In this document: positions 9,104-20,527 of the stretch, one piece after another
Layout: each line of letters opens with the position of its first letter
Numbering within the stretch: position 1 is the first letter of the stretch
Origin: Nocardioides alkalitolerans DSM 16699
GTDB taxonomy: Bacteria; Actinomycetota; Actinomycetes; Propionibacteriales; Nocardioidaceae
Length of the DNA stretch: 64,000 nucleotides
Assembly (NCBI RefSeq): GCF_000426525.1
Contig: NZ_KE384533.1
Location: forward strand, 598,562 to 662,561
Direction: 5' to 3'
Made by a program: the position numbers and the translations under genes
The notes under the pieces: model-generated
Database searches by the model: none
What the model saw: the letters and a program-made list of their open reading frames with translations, nothing else
Told to the model about the DNA's origin: nothing

Positions 9104-10114
9104 TCAACGCTTCTTCTTGGTCGGTGCACTCTTCGACGCCGGCTTCTTCGGGCCGCCGGCCTTCGGCTGGGTGCGCTGGGCCTTGGTCTGGCGCTGCGGC
9201 TGCTGGCGCACCCGCGGCTGCTCCTCGACCACCGGCTCGGCCTCGACCTTCTTGTCCAGCGCCACGGCGCCGCCACCCTTGCGGGCCGCCTTCTCCTTGT
9301 CGCGCTCCAGCTTCGCTGCGGCCGCCGGCGTACCGGGGGCCGGGTTGCGACGGATCACGTAGAACTGCTGGCACATCGTCCACAGGTTCGACGTCGTCCA
9401 GTAGACGAGGACGCCGATCGGGAAGGCCACACCACCGACGGCGAAGACCACCGGGAGCACGTAGAGGAGCATCTTCTGCTGCTGCGCGTAGGGACCGGTG
9501 AGGGCCTCCGGCGGCATGTTCTTGCTCATCAGCTGGCGCTGGGTGAGGAACGTCGTGGCGGTCATGGAGGCCACGAGGATGGCCGCCAGGACACTGACGG
9601 AGACGTTGCCGCCGTTGCTGATGAAGGTGTCGGCGATGGGGATGCCGAAGAGCTCGGAGCCACCGAAGTTCTCCGCCAGCTCACGGTCGAGGAACCCGTG
9701 GGGCGTGCCCTTCTTGGCCGCCTGGTCGATCAGTCGGAACAGCGCGAAGAAGATCGGCATCTGCAGCAGGATCGGCAGGCACGAGGCGAACGGGTTGGTG
9801 CCCGCCTCCTTGTAGAGCTTCATCGTCTCTGCGGCGAGCTTCTCGCGGTCGTGCTTGTACTTCTTCTGCAGCTCACGCACCTGGGGCTGCAGCAGCGCCA
9901 TGTTGCGGCTCGACTTGATCTGCTTCACGAAGAGCGGGATCAGGGCCGCACGGATGACGATCGTGAGACCCACGATCGAGAGGAGCCACGTCGCCCCGGA
10001 GTCGTCGGGGAGGAACGTCGACAGCACCGTGTGGAACCCCAGCATCACGGCCGAGATCACGTAGTACAGCGGCGTCATGATCGCGCCGCCGATGGTTCCG
10101 AAGAATTCGAACAC
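9104..10114 (-). CDS. yidC: Membrane protein insertase YidC/Oxa1
   Basis: 336 residues. It inserts and folds inner-membrane proteins with or without SecYEG. The N-terminus is a short membrane helix without the large Gram-negative periplasmic domain. LLSIVGLTIVIRAALIPLFVKQ, near residues 43-64, carries the conserved hydrophilic-groove arginine. The cytoplasmic helical hairpin (LQPQVRELQKKYKHDREKL) follows, then FASCLPILLQMPIFFALFR and two further helices to about residue 255. The tail is long and Lys/Arg/Pro-rich, which in YidC2-type proteins contacts ribosomes. The ATG start has AGGAG-like sequence upstream. Confidence 0.95.
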   Translation of the reverse strand: MFEFFGTIGGAIMTPLYYVISAVMLGFHTVLSTFLPDDSGATWLLSIVGLTIVIRAALIPLFVKQIKSSRNMALLQPQVRELQKKYKHDREKLAAETMKLYKEAGTNPFASCLPILLQMPIFFALFRLIDQAAKKGTPHGFLDRELAENFGGSELFGIPIADTFISNGGNVSVSVLAAILVASMTATTFLTQRQLMSKNMPPEALTGPYAQQQKMLLYVLPVVFAVGGVAFPIGVLVYWTTSNLWTMCQQFYVIRRNPAPGTPAAAAKLERDKEKAARKGGGAVALDKKVEAEPVVEEQPRVRQQPQRQTKAQRTQPKAGGPKKPASKSAPTKKKR

Positions 10115-10132
10115 TTGCTGGGCTCCTCGAAC

Positions 10133-10372
10133 TCAGGGTCGTTGCACCGTGGGCGTACGGCGCTCGGGCACGGGGTCGTAGCCGCCCGCGGCCCACGGGT
10201 GACAGCGTGACAGACGCCGCACAGAGAGCCACGATCCACGGATGCTCCCATGGACCGTCACTGCTTCGAGCGCGTACGCCGAGCACGACGGGTAGTAGCG
10301 GCAGACCTGGCCGTACAGCGGGCTGATGAAGGTCCGGTAGAGCCGCAGGAACCCGATGAGCAGGTACTTCAC
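10133..10372 (-). CDS. yidD: Membrane protein insertion efficiency factor YidD
   Basis: 79 residues. The GTG start at 10372 overlaps the rnpA stop (GTGA). The family signature [15 protein letters not shown] is near residues 22-36, followed by [24 protein letters not shown]. An N-terminal amphipathic stretch ([17 protein letters not shown]) fits membrane association. It helps YidC/Sec insertion by an unclear mechanism. It lies in the usual rpmH-rnpA-yidD-yidC order. Confidence 0.93.
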   Translation of the reverse strand: MKYLLIGFLRLYRTFISPLYGQVCRYYPSCSAYALEAVTVHGSIRGSWLSVRRLSRCHPWAAGGYDPVPERRTPTVQRP

Positions 10373-10725
10373 GACGACACCGCGTCCGCAGGACGCGTCG
10401 CGCGGCCGGACGTGCGCCGTACGTCGTCGGTCAGCTCGACCGACGTCGCGTCGGCAGCGGCCGGGAGCGCCCGGACCACGAGGAGACCCGTGGCCGGGAG
10501 CGCCGACGCCTCCGTCAGCTCGCGCACGACGTGCCGCAACCGGCGCTTGACCCGGTTGCGGACGACCGACCCGCCCACTGCCTTGCTCACGACGAAGCCG
10601 ACGCGGAGGGGATCCTCCGCGCCGGCCCAGTGACACACGACGGTGCGCGAACCTGCGCGCCGGCCCTTGCGGACCGCGACCGCGAAGTCTCCGCCGTCAC
10701 GCATCCGCAGCTCGCGGGGCAGCAC
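10369..10725 (-). CDS. rnpA: Ribonuclease P protein component
   Basis: 118 residues from the GTG at 10725. The open frame continues upstream through rpmH, but the conserved N-terminus [20 protein letters not shown] begins here. The RNR signature [17 protein letters not shown] is near residues 55-72 and contacts the RNase P RNA. It is the protein subunit for tRNA 5' maturation. It lies between rpmH, 23 bp upstream, and yidD, overlapping by 4 bp. Confidence 0.95.
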   Translation of the reverse strand: MLPRELRMRDGGDFAVAVRKGRRAGSRTVVCHWAGAEDPLRVGFVVSKAVGGSVVRNRVKRRLRHVVRELTEASALPATGLLVVRALPAAADATSVELTDDVRRTSGRATRPADAVSS

Positions 10726-10748
10726 GGCAGGACGTCGGTGTGGTCGGC

Positions 10749-10886
10749 TCAGACAGCCAGGTCCTTGCGGCCCTTGCGGCGCCGCTGCGACAGGATCGCG
10801 CGGCCCGCACGGGTCCGCATGCGCAGGCGGAAGCCGTGCACCTTGTGACGACGACGGTTGTTCGGCTGGAACGTACGCTTGCTCAC
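10749..10886 (-). CDS. rpmH: 50S ribosomal protein L34
   Basis: 45 residues, very basic. It starts [20 protein letters not shown] after a GTG at 10886 with GGAGAAG upstream, and ends [10 protein letters not shown]. Too short for long-ORF listings but unmistakable. It is the first gene of the leftward rpmH-rnpA-yidD-yidC-khpB-rsmG unit and diverges from dnaA. Confidence 0.97.
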   Translation of the reverse strand: MSKRTFQPNNRRRHKVHGFRLRMRTRAGRAILSQRRRKGRKDLAV

Positions 10887-11384
10887 GAGTCTTCTCCGGA
10901 TCCGGTATATCGGGGACTGTCCACGTCATGCGGGAGTACGGCGTCGCCTTTCGGCTGGCACCGCCCGCCCACGGCGGTCACCTGACGAGCAGGCTTCCGT
11001 GGACATGCGGCACCGGTCGACACTCCCGGCGACCTTGGAACGGTACGCGTTGAGCAGGGAGAGGGTCAAACCCTCGCGACCCTGTGGACAACGTTGTCTC
11101 GACCGTACGGACGGGGAGCATCGAGAGCAAGGTCGTGACTGCTCGGCGCGGGCCCCCGCCGTACGCGGACGAGGGCCTCGGCGGTGGGGCTCCCGGGGTC
11201 GTCACGCGCACCCTGAGCAGCCACGACGTGCTGCGTGCGACCCTGGGGCGACGACCCCACGACGGTCCCGCCCGTCGCACCCCCGACTTCTGCACAAGCT
11301 GTGGAGAAGGTTGTGGAATCACCGGGGACATGAGGCAGGATCAGGGGCGCCGGCAGTAGCGGCACGACGACCGAAGGAGCCCCG
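10887..11384. promoter_or_regulatory. rpmH-dnaA divergent regulatory region with DnaA boxes
   Basis: 498 bp without a gene. TTGTCCACA on the minus strand (11091-11083) is the standard actinobacterial DnaA box. A cluster close to dnaA holds TTCTGCACA (11288-11296), TTCTCCACA on the minus strand (11308-11300) and GATTCCACA on the minus strand (11320-11312), the last two 12 bp apart. Such boxes commonly mediate DnaA autoregulation. Promoters for rpmH and dnaA must lie here, but I could not fix them. A GGAG precedes the dnaA ATG by about 10 nt. Confidence 0.6.
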
Positions 11385-12809
11385 ATGGACCAGGGATCGA
11401 CCGATCTCGCCACGGCGTGGAGGACGGTGCTCGCCGACCTCCAGGCCCACCAGCGTGCGTGGCTCCACGCCAGCGAGCCGATGACGCTGCACGAGTCGAC
11501 CGCCATCATCGCGGTGCCGAACGAGTTCACGCGCGGGCAGCTCGAGGGTCGCCTGCGCCCCCAGATCGAGGACGCGCTGAGCGAGTCCTTCGGCCACGAG
11601 ATCCGCATCGCCGTCACGGTCAACCCCGCGCTCGAGACCGAGGCGACCACCGGACCGACCGAGACCGTCTCCGATGACCGACAAAGCGATATGTCGACAG
11701 ATCGCTACTTCGACGACGAGCCCCCGCCGGTCGAGCCCGCGCCCCAGCAGCGCCCGGCCTCGGCCCTCGAGACGCGGCTCAACCCCAAGTACACGTTCGA
11801 GACCTTCGTCATCGGCTCGTCGAACCGGTTCCCCCACGCCGCCGCGGTCGCGGTGGCCGAGGCGCCCGGCAAGGCCTACAACCCGCTGATGGTCTACGGG
11901 GAATCCGGCCTCGGGAAGACCCACCTGCTCCACGCCATCGGTCACTACGTGCGCAGCCTCTACGCCGGCGCGAAGGTCCGCTACGTGTCGAGCGAGGAGT
12001 TCACGAACGAGTTCATCAACGCCATCCGCGACGACCGGCAGGACCGGTTCAAGCGCCGCTACCGCGACGTCGACGTGCTGCTCATCGACGACATCCAGTT
12101 CCTGGAGGGGAAGACCCAGACGCAGGAGGAGTTCTTCCACACCTTCAACACGCTCCACAACGCGAACAAGCAGATCGTGCTCACCTCCGACCGCCCGCCG
12201 AAGCGCCTCGAGGCGCTGGAGGACAGGCTGCGCAACCGGTTCGAGTGGGGCCTCATCACCGACGTGCAGCCGCCCGACCTCGAGACCCGCATCGCGATCC
12301 TGCGCAAGAAGGCCGCGATGGACCGCCTCACCGCGCCCCCGGACGTGCTCGAGTTCATCGCCTCGAAGATCCAGACGAACATCCGCGAGCTCGAGGGCGC
12401 CCTCATCCGCGTCACGGCCTTCGCGAACCTGAACCGTCAGGAGGTCGACCTGACGCTCGCCGAGATCGTGCTCAAGGACCTCATCCCCGAGGGCGGCGAG
12501 CCCGAGATCACGGCGGCGGCGATCATCGCGCAGACCGCGGCGTACTTCGGCGTGGCCATCGACGACCTCACCGGACCCAGCCGCGGCCGCCACCTCGTGC
12601 AGGGCCGCCAGATCGCGATGTACCTCTGCCGCGAGCTCACCGAGCTGTCACTGCCCAAGATCGGCGCCCAGTTCGGCAACCGCGACCACACGACGGTCAT
12701 GTACGCCAACAACAAGATCAACCAGCTGCTGGCCGAGCGCCGCTCCGTCTTCAACCAGGTGAGCGAGCTGACCAACCGCATCAAGATGCAGGCGCGCCAG
12801 AGCTCCTGA
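11385..12809 (+). CDS. dnaA: Chromosomal replication initiator DnaA
   Basis: 474 residues. Domain I is about residues 1-90 and the acidic, proline-rich linker II about 90-130. The AAA+ domain has Walker [16 protein letters not shown] (near 172), Walker [13 protein letters not shown] (near 233), and sensor and arginine-finger blocks in [17 protein letters not shown]. Domain IV carries the DNA-recognition signature near residues 428-440, [15 protein letters not shown], where FGN replaces the more usual FGGR-type sequence. It binds DnaA boxes and melts oriC. Upstream and downstream spacers carry box-like sequences. Confidence 0.98.
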   Translation: MDQGSTDLATAWRTVLADLQAHQRAWLHASEPMTLHESTAIIAVPNEFTRGQLEGRLRPQIEDALSESFGHEIRIAVTVNPALETEATTGPTETVSDDRQSDMSTDRYFDDEPPPVEPAPQQRPASALETRLNPKYTFETFVIGSSNRFPHAAAVAVAEAPGKAYNPLMVYGESGLGKTHLLHAIGHYVRSLYAGAKVRYVSSEEFTNEFINAIRDDRQDRFKRRYRDVDVLLIDDIQFLEGKTQTQEEFFHTFNTLHNANKQIVLTSDRPPKRLEALEDRLRNRFEWGLITDVQPPDLETRIAILRKKAAMDRLTAPPDVLEFIASKIQTNIRELEGALIRVTAFANLNRQEVDLTLAEIVLKDLIPEGGEPEITAAAIIAQTAAYFGVAIDDLTGPSRGRHLVQGRQIAMYLCRELTELSLPKIGAQFGNRDHTTVMYANNKINQLLAERRSVFNQVSELTNRIKMQARQSS

Positions 12810-13673
12810 GGGCCTGCGTGAGGGTGGCCCGCGCCGTACGGCGTGGAGGCGCCCACGTGGGGCTCGCGCCGTACGGCGTGACGCTCGCCGGCCGGACCTT
12901 TCCCGGGGGGCGGACGTCATCCCGATCGTGGCGCCGGACCCACCCGTCGTATGACGTCCTGCTCGGGCCGCGTCGCCCCGGGACCGGACGTCATCCGGAT
13001 CGTGCCTCCGGAGCCACCGTTCGGATGACCTCCGCGCTCCGTCCCGTGTCGTCCCGCGACCCCCGAATCACACGCTCGCGGGCACCGTGAATGACAACGG
13101 TGTGAGATGTGGAGCCGCGTGTGCACCCACCCGGCCAGTCGTCCCCAGGGCCTGTGCACAGCTGGGGACGAGATCGGTACGGCGCCCTCCGCTCCCCAGG
13201 GGCCCACAGGTTCACAGGGGGTCGAGTGCCCTGTGAGTGCACAGGCCTTCGCGGCGCTGACCTGGGCCGATCGGAGTTCTCCCCAGATTCCACAGCTCCT
13301 ATGACTCCTACGTGCCCATCTACGGATCAACTTCCTCACCAACGACTCCCGGGCCCCGACCTGGGGAGAACTCGGTCGAGCGAATGACAAACAGCCGCTC
13401 GGGAGCGTGCCGACGGGCGTCTCCTAGGAGCTGCCAACGACCCTCGGAGCGGGTCGCGGTGTCAGCGCCCCGTCCGCCCTGTCGCTGACACCGCAACCCG
13501 CAGCGCAGCTCGCTACCCCCACGACGACCCGCGACGCCCCCGAACGACACCGATCCGCACCGCCCGGTGTCCGCCGCTGGACGGACGTGGCAGGATTCGA
13601 CTCCCGATCCGCGTGCAGTCGCGTGTGTGATTCGAAAGTGCGCCACGACGGACCCCGACCAGGAGGACCAGCA
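12810..13673. other. oriC: dnaA-dnaN spacer, probable oriC
   Basis: 864 bp with no supported gene, in the position used as oriC by most actinobacteria. Seen: a repeated CGCGCCGTACGGCGTG (12830-12845 and 12865-12880), a pair of 49-bp hairpin-forming repeats, and at 13139-13300 a dense set of degenerate box-like words. The latter include TCGTCCCCAG facing CTGGGGACGA, CTGTGCACA, CCACAGG, TTCACAGGG facing CCCTGTGAG, and GATTCCACA. Few match the DnaA box perfectly. No long AT-rich unwinding element is obvious. The dnaN ribosome site AGGAGG is at 13661-13666. Confidence 0.7.
12911..13033. repeat. Two imperfect 49-bp hairpin repeats in oriC region
   Basis: Copies at 12911-12959 and 12985-13033 agree at 41 of 49 positions by hand alignment, with a 74-bp period. 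Each begins CGGACGTCAT and ends ATGACGTCC or ATGACCTCC, so each can fold as a hairpin with a 9-bp stem (perfect in the first copy). Confidence 0.75.
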
Positions 13674-14813
13674 GTGAAGTTCCGCGTCGAACGCGACGTC
13701 CTGGCCGATGCCGTGGCCTGGGCCGCGCGCAGCCTGCCCGTGCGTCCCAGCGTCCCCGTGCTCGCCGGTCTGCTCATCCAGGCGGGGGACGAGGGCCTGG
13801 TGCTCTCCACGTTCGACTACGAGACCTCCGCCCGCGCCACGCTCGCGGCCGAGGTCACCGACGACGGCACCGTGCTGGTCAGCGGCCGGCTGCTCGCCGA
13901 CATCACCCGCAGCCTCCCGAACAAGCCGGTCGAGATGACGCTCGAGGGCTCCCGCGTCTCGCTGGTCTGCGGCTCGGCGCGGTTCACGCTCCAGACGCTG
14001 CCGGTCGAGGACTACCCGACGCTCCCCCAGATGCCGACCGCCACGGGCACCGCCCGCAGCGACGCCTTCGCGCACGCCGTCGCCCAGGCCGTCACGGCCG
14101 CCGGTCGCGACGACATGCTCCCGGTGCTCACCGGTGTGCGCATCGAGATCGACGGCTCGACCATCTCGCTGCTGGCCACCGACCGCTTCCGCCTCTCGCA
14201 GGGCGAGCTCGAGTGGAGCCCGAACACCCCCGACGAGTCCCTCGCCGCGCTGATCCCGGCGAAGGTCCTCGCCGACACGGCCAAGTCCCTCACCGCCGGC
14301 AGCGACGTGACCATCGCGCTCGCCGCCAGCGGCCAGGGCGACGGCATCATCGGCTTCGAGGGTGCGGCGAACGGCGGCACGCGTCGTACGACGACCCGCC
14401 TGCTCGACGGCGAGTTCCCCAAGGTCCGCAGCCTGTTCCCCAACGAGCACCTCACGATCGCCAAGATCGAGAAGGCCGCGCTCATCGAGTCGGTCAAGCG
14501 CGTCTCGCTCGTCGCGGAGCGCAACACGGCCGTGCAGCTCGCCTTCAGCGACGGCGTGCTCACGCTCGATGCCGGCTCGGGCGACGAGGCCCAGGCCTCG
14601 GAGTCGATCGAGGCCGACATCGACGGCGGCGACATCGTCACCGGCTTCAACCCCCAGTTCCTGCTCGACGGGCTCGGCGCGATCGACCAGTCGACCGTGC
14701 AGCTCGCGTTCACCCAGGCCTCGAAGCCCGTGGTGATGAGCGGCGTGGTGCCCGAGGGTGACGACGACCCCGGGTTCCGCTACCTGCTCATGCCGCGCCG
14801 CCTGCTGTCCTGA
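13674..14813 (+). CDS. dnaN: DNA polymerase III sliding clamp beta subunit
   Basis: 379 residues. The GTG at 13674 is chosen for the AGGAGG 8 nt upstream and the conserved start KFRVERDVLADAVAWAARSL. Three clamp repeats are visible, with LPVRPSVPVLAGLLI, DDMLPVLTGVRIEIDG and ISLLATDRFRLSQGELEW as strong markers. The C-terminal peptide YLLMPRRLL matches the family end. It encircles DNA and tethers DNA polymerase III. A nested hairpin follows the stop. Confidence 0.97.
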   Translation: MKFRVERDVLADAVAWAARSLPVRPSVPVLAGLLIQAGDEGLVLSTFDYETSARATLAAEVTDDGTVLVSGRLLADITRSLPNKPVEMTLEGSRVSLVCGSARFTLQTLPVEDYPTLPQMPTATGTARSDAFAHAVAQAVTAAGRDDMLPVLTGVRIEIDGSTISLLATDRFRLSQGELEWSPNTPDESLAALIPAKVLADTAKSLTAGSDVTIALAASGQGDGIIGFEGAANGGTRRTTTRLLDGEFPKVRSLFPNEHLTIAKIEKAALIESVKRVSLVAERNTAVQLAFSDGVLTLDAGSGDEAQASESIEADIDGGDIVTGFNPQFLLDGLGAIDQSTVQLAFTQASKPVVMSGVVPEGDDDPGFRYLLMPRRLLS

Positions 14814-14820
14814 CGTCCTG

Positions 14821-14856
14821 CGTCCGACGTCACGCCCCCGGGCGTCGCGTCGGACG
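14821..14856 (+). terminator. Hairpin terminator after dnaN
   Basis: Outer arms CGTCCGACG and CGTCGGACG (9 bp, perfect) enclose inner arms ACGCCC and GGGCGT. It starts 8 bp after the dnaN stop. There is no T-run, as is common in high-GC actinobacteria. Confidence 0.6.
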
Positions 14857-14916
14857 GAGCCCCCGCACGTACCGTCGTACCCGTTCCCCGCAGTCACGCG
14901 ATCCCAGGAGATCCTC

Positions 14917-15870
14917 ATGGACATCGGCCTCATCGGACTCGGCAAGATGGGCGGCAACATGCGTGAGCGGTTGCGCCGCGGCGGCCACACGGTCGTCGGC
15001 TTCGACCGCAACCCCGACCTCGCCGACGTCGACAGCCTCGAGGCGCTCGTCGAGGCGCTCCCCTCCCCCAAGGTCGTCTGGGTGATGGTGCCCTCCGGCC
15101 AGCCGACGCACGACACGATCACCACGCTGGGCGAGCTGCTCAGCGAGGGCGACCTCGTCGTCGACGGCGGCAACTCGCGCTGGACCGACGACAAGGCCCA
15201 CGCCGCCCAGCTCGCCGAGAAGGGCATCGGCTTCGTCGACTGCGGCGTCTCCGGCGGGGTCTGGGGCCTGGAGAACGGCTACGCGCTGATGTACGGCGGG
15301 TCGGAGGAGGACATCGCGAAGGTGCAGCCGGCGTTCGACGCACTGCGCCCCGAGGGCGAGTTCGGCTCCGTGCACGCCGGCAAGGTCGGCGCCGGCCACT
15401 TCTCGAAGATGGTGCACAACGGCATCGAGTACGCCGTGATGCAGTCCTACGCGGAGGGCTGGGAGCTGCTCGAGGCCGCCGACGAGGTCGAGAACGTCAC
15501 CGAGGTCTTCCGCTCGTGGCGCGAGGGCACGGTCATCCGCTCCTGGCTGCTCGACCTCCTGGTCGCGGCGCTGGACGACGACCCGGCCCTGGGCTCGATC
15601 CGCGGGTACGCCGACGACTCGGGCGAGGGTCGCTGGACCGTCGAGGCCGGCATCGAGCACGCCGTCGCGACGCCCGCGATCACGGCCGCGCTCTACGCCC
15701 GCTTCGTCTCCCGCCAGGACGACTCCCCCGCGATGAAGGCCGTCGCGGCCATGCGCAACCAGTTCGGCGGCCACGCCGTCCACACCGCCGCCCCGGCCGG
15801 AGGCGACGCCCCGGAGTCGGGCGAGCAGGAGGGCACGGCCCACCCCGCCCGCACCGAGTCGGGCGACTGA
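14917..15870 (+). CDS. gnd: 6-phosphogluconate dehydrogenase, decarboxylating (GntZ type)
   Basis: 317 residues, the short single-helix-domain form. The ATG at 14917 follows CAGGAG, and the protein begins at the dinucleotide loop DIGLIGLGKMGGNMRERL. SGGVWGLENGYALMYGG and KMVHNGIEYAVMQSYAEGWEL are the substrate-binding and catalytic-lysine blocks. It oxidises 6-phosphogluconate to ribulose 5-phosphate and CO2, yielding NAD(P)H. Its place between dnaN and recF is conserved in many actinobacteria. The last 40 residues are Ala/Gly/Glu-rich and family-atypical. Confidence 0.93.
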   Translation: MDIGLIGLGKMGGNMRERLRRGGHTVVGFDRNPDLADVDSLEALVEALPSPKVVWVMVPSGQPTHDTITTLGELLSEGDLVVDGGNSRWTDDKAHAAQLAEKGIGFVDCGVSGGVWGLENGYALMYGGSEEDIAKVQPAFDALRPEGEFGSVHAGKVGAGHFSKMVHNGIEYAVMQSYAEGWELLEAADEVENVTEVFRSWREGTVIRSWLLDLLVAALDDDPALGSIRGYADDSGEGRWTVEAGIEHAVATPAITAALYARFVSRQDDSPAMKAVAAMRNQFGGHAVHTAAPAGGDAPESGEQEGTAHPARTESGD

Positions 15871-15887
15871 CCGTACGTCGCTGCGCG

Positions 15888-15921
15888 CACCCGGGGCCGG
15901 CGCCGACCGTTGCCCCGGGTG
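15888..15921 (+). terminator. Hairpin between gnd and recF
   Basis: CACCCGGGGC (15888-15897) pairs perfectly with GCCCCGGGTG (15912-15921) around a 14-nt loop. It lies midway in the 89-bp gap. No T-run follows. Confidence 0.4.
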
Positions 15922-15959
15922 ACGCGCCGTGCTTCGGACGACCGAAGGGAGGCTGAGTC

Positions 15960-17126
15960 GTGCACGTCGCTCACCTCTCCCTGCACGACTTCCGGTCGTA
16001 CCCGACCCTCGAGCTGCCCCTCGAGCCGGGCGTCACGGCCTTCGTCGGTCGCAACGGCCAGGGCAAGACCAACCTCGTCGAGGCGATCGACTACCTCTCC
16101 CGTCTCGCCTCCCACCGCGTCGCGAGCGACGCCCCCCTCGTGCGGCACGGCGCCGACCAGGCCGTGGTGCGCGCGGCGGTGGTGCGCGACGGGCGTACGG
16201 CGACGCTCGAGGTCGAGATCAACCCGGGCAAGGCGAACCGTGCGCGGGTCAACCGCGCCCAGCTGCCGCGGGCCCGCGAGATCGTGGGCCTGGTGCGCAC
16301 GGTCGTCTTCGCGCCCGACGACCTCGCGCTCGTCAAGGGCGACCCGACCGACCGCCGAGCGTTCCTCGACGACCTCCTCGTGCTGCGCACGCCGCGCCTC
16401 GCCGGCGTCCGCAGCGACTACGACCGCATCCTGCGCCAGCGCAACACGCTGCTGAAGACGGCCGGGGCCGCGCGCCGCGGTTCCAGCTCGCAGGAGGGTG
16501 CGCTCTCGACGCTCGAGGTGTGGAACAGCCACCTCGTGACCGTCGGTGCCGAGCTGCTCGCCGCGCGCCTGCAGCTGGCCCACGACCTGCGCCCGTACGT
16601 CGCGAAGGCCTACGCCGCCGTGGCCCGCGGCGCCGGCCGCGACGACGCCGACCTGGTCTACCGCTCCTCCTTCGACACCCCCGAACCCGCCGACGGTCGC
16701 CCGACGCCGACGGCCGCCGAGCTCACCGAGCCGTTCCTCGCGCGGCTCGAGGAGCGCCTCAAGGACGAGCTGGTGCGCGGCCACTCCCTCGTCGGCCCCC
16801 ACCGCGACGAGCTGCTGCTGTCGCTGGCGTCGGCCGAGACCCGGCTGCCGGTGAAGGGGTACGCCTCGCACGGGGAGTCCTGGTCGTACGCGCTGGCGCT
16901 GCGGCTGGCGTCGTACGACCTGCTGCGCGACGACGGCGACGACCCGATCCTCGTGCTCGACGACGTCTTCGCCGAGCTCGACAGCGGCCGGCGCGACCAG
17001 CTCGCCGAGCTCGTCGCCGGCGCGGAGCAGGTGCTGGTGACAGCGGCCGTCGCCGAGGACGTGCCGAAGGCGCTGGCCGGGGCGCGGTTCCGGGTCGCCG
17101 ACGGCGAGGTCCGCGACGATGCCTGA
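15960..17126 (+). CDS. recF: DNA replication and repair protein RecF
   Basis: 388 residues. This SMC/ABC-type ATPase loads RecA at single-strand gaps. Walker A is [18 protein letters not shown] (near residue 30). The ABC-signature region reads [22 protein letters not shown], with SHGES replacing the usual SxGQQ. Walker B is [21 protein letters not shown]. The GTG at 15960 follows GGGAGG. dciA starts inside its last codons (ATGCCTGA), so the two are coupled. Confidence 0.95.
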   Translation: MHVAHLSLHDFRSYPTLELPLEPGVTAFVGRNGQGKTNLVEAIDYLSRLASHRVASDAPLVRHGADQAVVRAAVVRDGRTATLEVEINPGKANRARVNRAQLPRAREIVGLVRTVVFAPDDLALVKGDPTDRRAFLDDLLVLRTPRLAGVRSDYDRILRQRNTLLKTAGAARRGSSSQEGALSTLEVWNSHLVTVGAELLAARLQLAHDLRPYVAKAYAAVARGAGRDDADLVYRSSFDTPEPADGRPTPTAAELTEPFLARLEERLKDELVRGHSLVGPHRDELLLSLASAETRLPVKGYASHGESWSYALALRLASYDLLRDDGDDPILVLDDVFAELDSGRRDQLAELVAGAEQVLVTAAVAEDVPKALAGARFRVADGEVRDDA

Positions 17127-17781
17127 CGACGACTCCCCTGACTCCCCCGGCGACTCCCCCGGCGACTCCCCGGACTCCCCCGCCGACGACGGGTCCGCCG
17201 ACGAGATCACCCCGGAGCCCGAGCCGCACGACGCCTCCGGCCTCGACCTCGCCCGGGCGGCGGCCAAGGCGGCGGCCGCTGCGGGCGGCAACCCGGCGAC
17301 GGGCGGGCGTCGTACGGCGGGCGGCCGCGGCGGGTTCGGCGCGGGTGGCGGCAGCGAGGCCGGTGGGTGGCGGCGCCGCGGGCGTCGTACGGGACCCACG
17401 TTCTCCGGACCCGGACCCGACGGCCGCGACCCCCAGAGCCTCGACCGCGAGCTCGGCCGCGTCGTCGCGCAGCGCGGGTGGGAGGTCGACCTGCGCGTGC
17501 ACGGCGTCTTCGGGCGCTGGGCCGAGCTGGTCGGCGACGACATCGGCGGCCACTGCACCCCGGAGTCCTTCGCCGACGGCAAGCTCACGGTGCGCACCGA
17601 CTCCACCGCGTGGGCGACGCAGCTGAGGCTGCTGGCCCCGAGCGTCGTACGACGCCTCAACGAGGAGCTGGGCCACGGCACCGTCACGGTGATCGAGGTG
17701 CTCGGCCCGCAGGGCCCGACGTGGAAGAAGGGCGCGCGGTCGGTGCGCGACGGGCGCGGGCCGCGGGACACGTACGGCTGA
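17119..17781 (+). CDS. dciA: DciA-type helicase-loading protein (DUF721)
   Basis: 220 residues. The ATG at 17119 overlaps the recF stop by 8 bp. The N-terminal 100 residues are disordered and repetitive, opening with [19 protein letters not shown] and later Gly-rich. The DUF721 domain (about residues 105-205) has [36 protein letters not shown] and [10 protein letters not shown]. DciA is the ancestral partner that helps load the replicative helicase DnaB in bacteria without DnaC. Its position after recF and before gyrB is classic for actinobacteria. Confidence 0.9.
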   Translation: MPDDDSPDSPGDSPGDSPDSPADDGSADEITPEPEPHDASGLDLARAAAKAAAAAGGNPATGGRRTAGGRGGFGAGGGSEAGGWRRRGRRTGPTFSGPGPDGRDPQSLDRELGRVVAQRGWEVDLRVHGVFGRWAELVGDDIGGHCTPESFADGKLTVRTDSTAWATQLRLLAPSVVRRLNEELGHGTVTVIEVLGPQGPTWKKGARSVRDGRGPRDTYG

Positions 17782-20476
<2,695 letters not shown>

Positions 20477-20527
20477 GTCGCTAGCAAAAACCCTAGACAT
20501 CGATAGAACCACGGAGAGAGAGCAATC

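Noticed and set aside
14758-14916. Upstream extension of gnd to 14758
   Set aside because: The extra residues overlap the end of dnaN and its terminator; the dinucleotide loop starts directly after the ATG at 14917, which has CAGGAG upstream.
13320-15227. A 635-residue minus-strand frame over dnaN and gnd
   Set aside because: Antisense to two certain genes, no ribosome site, low-complexity translation.
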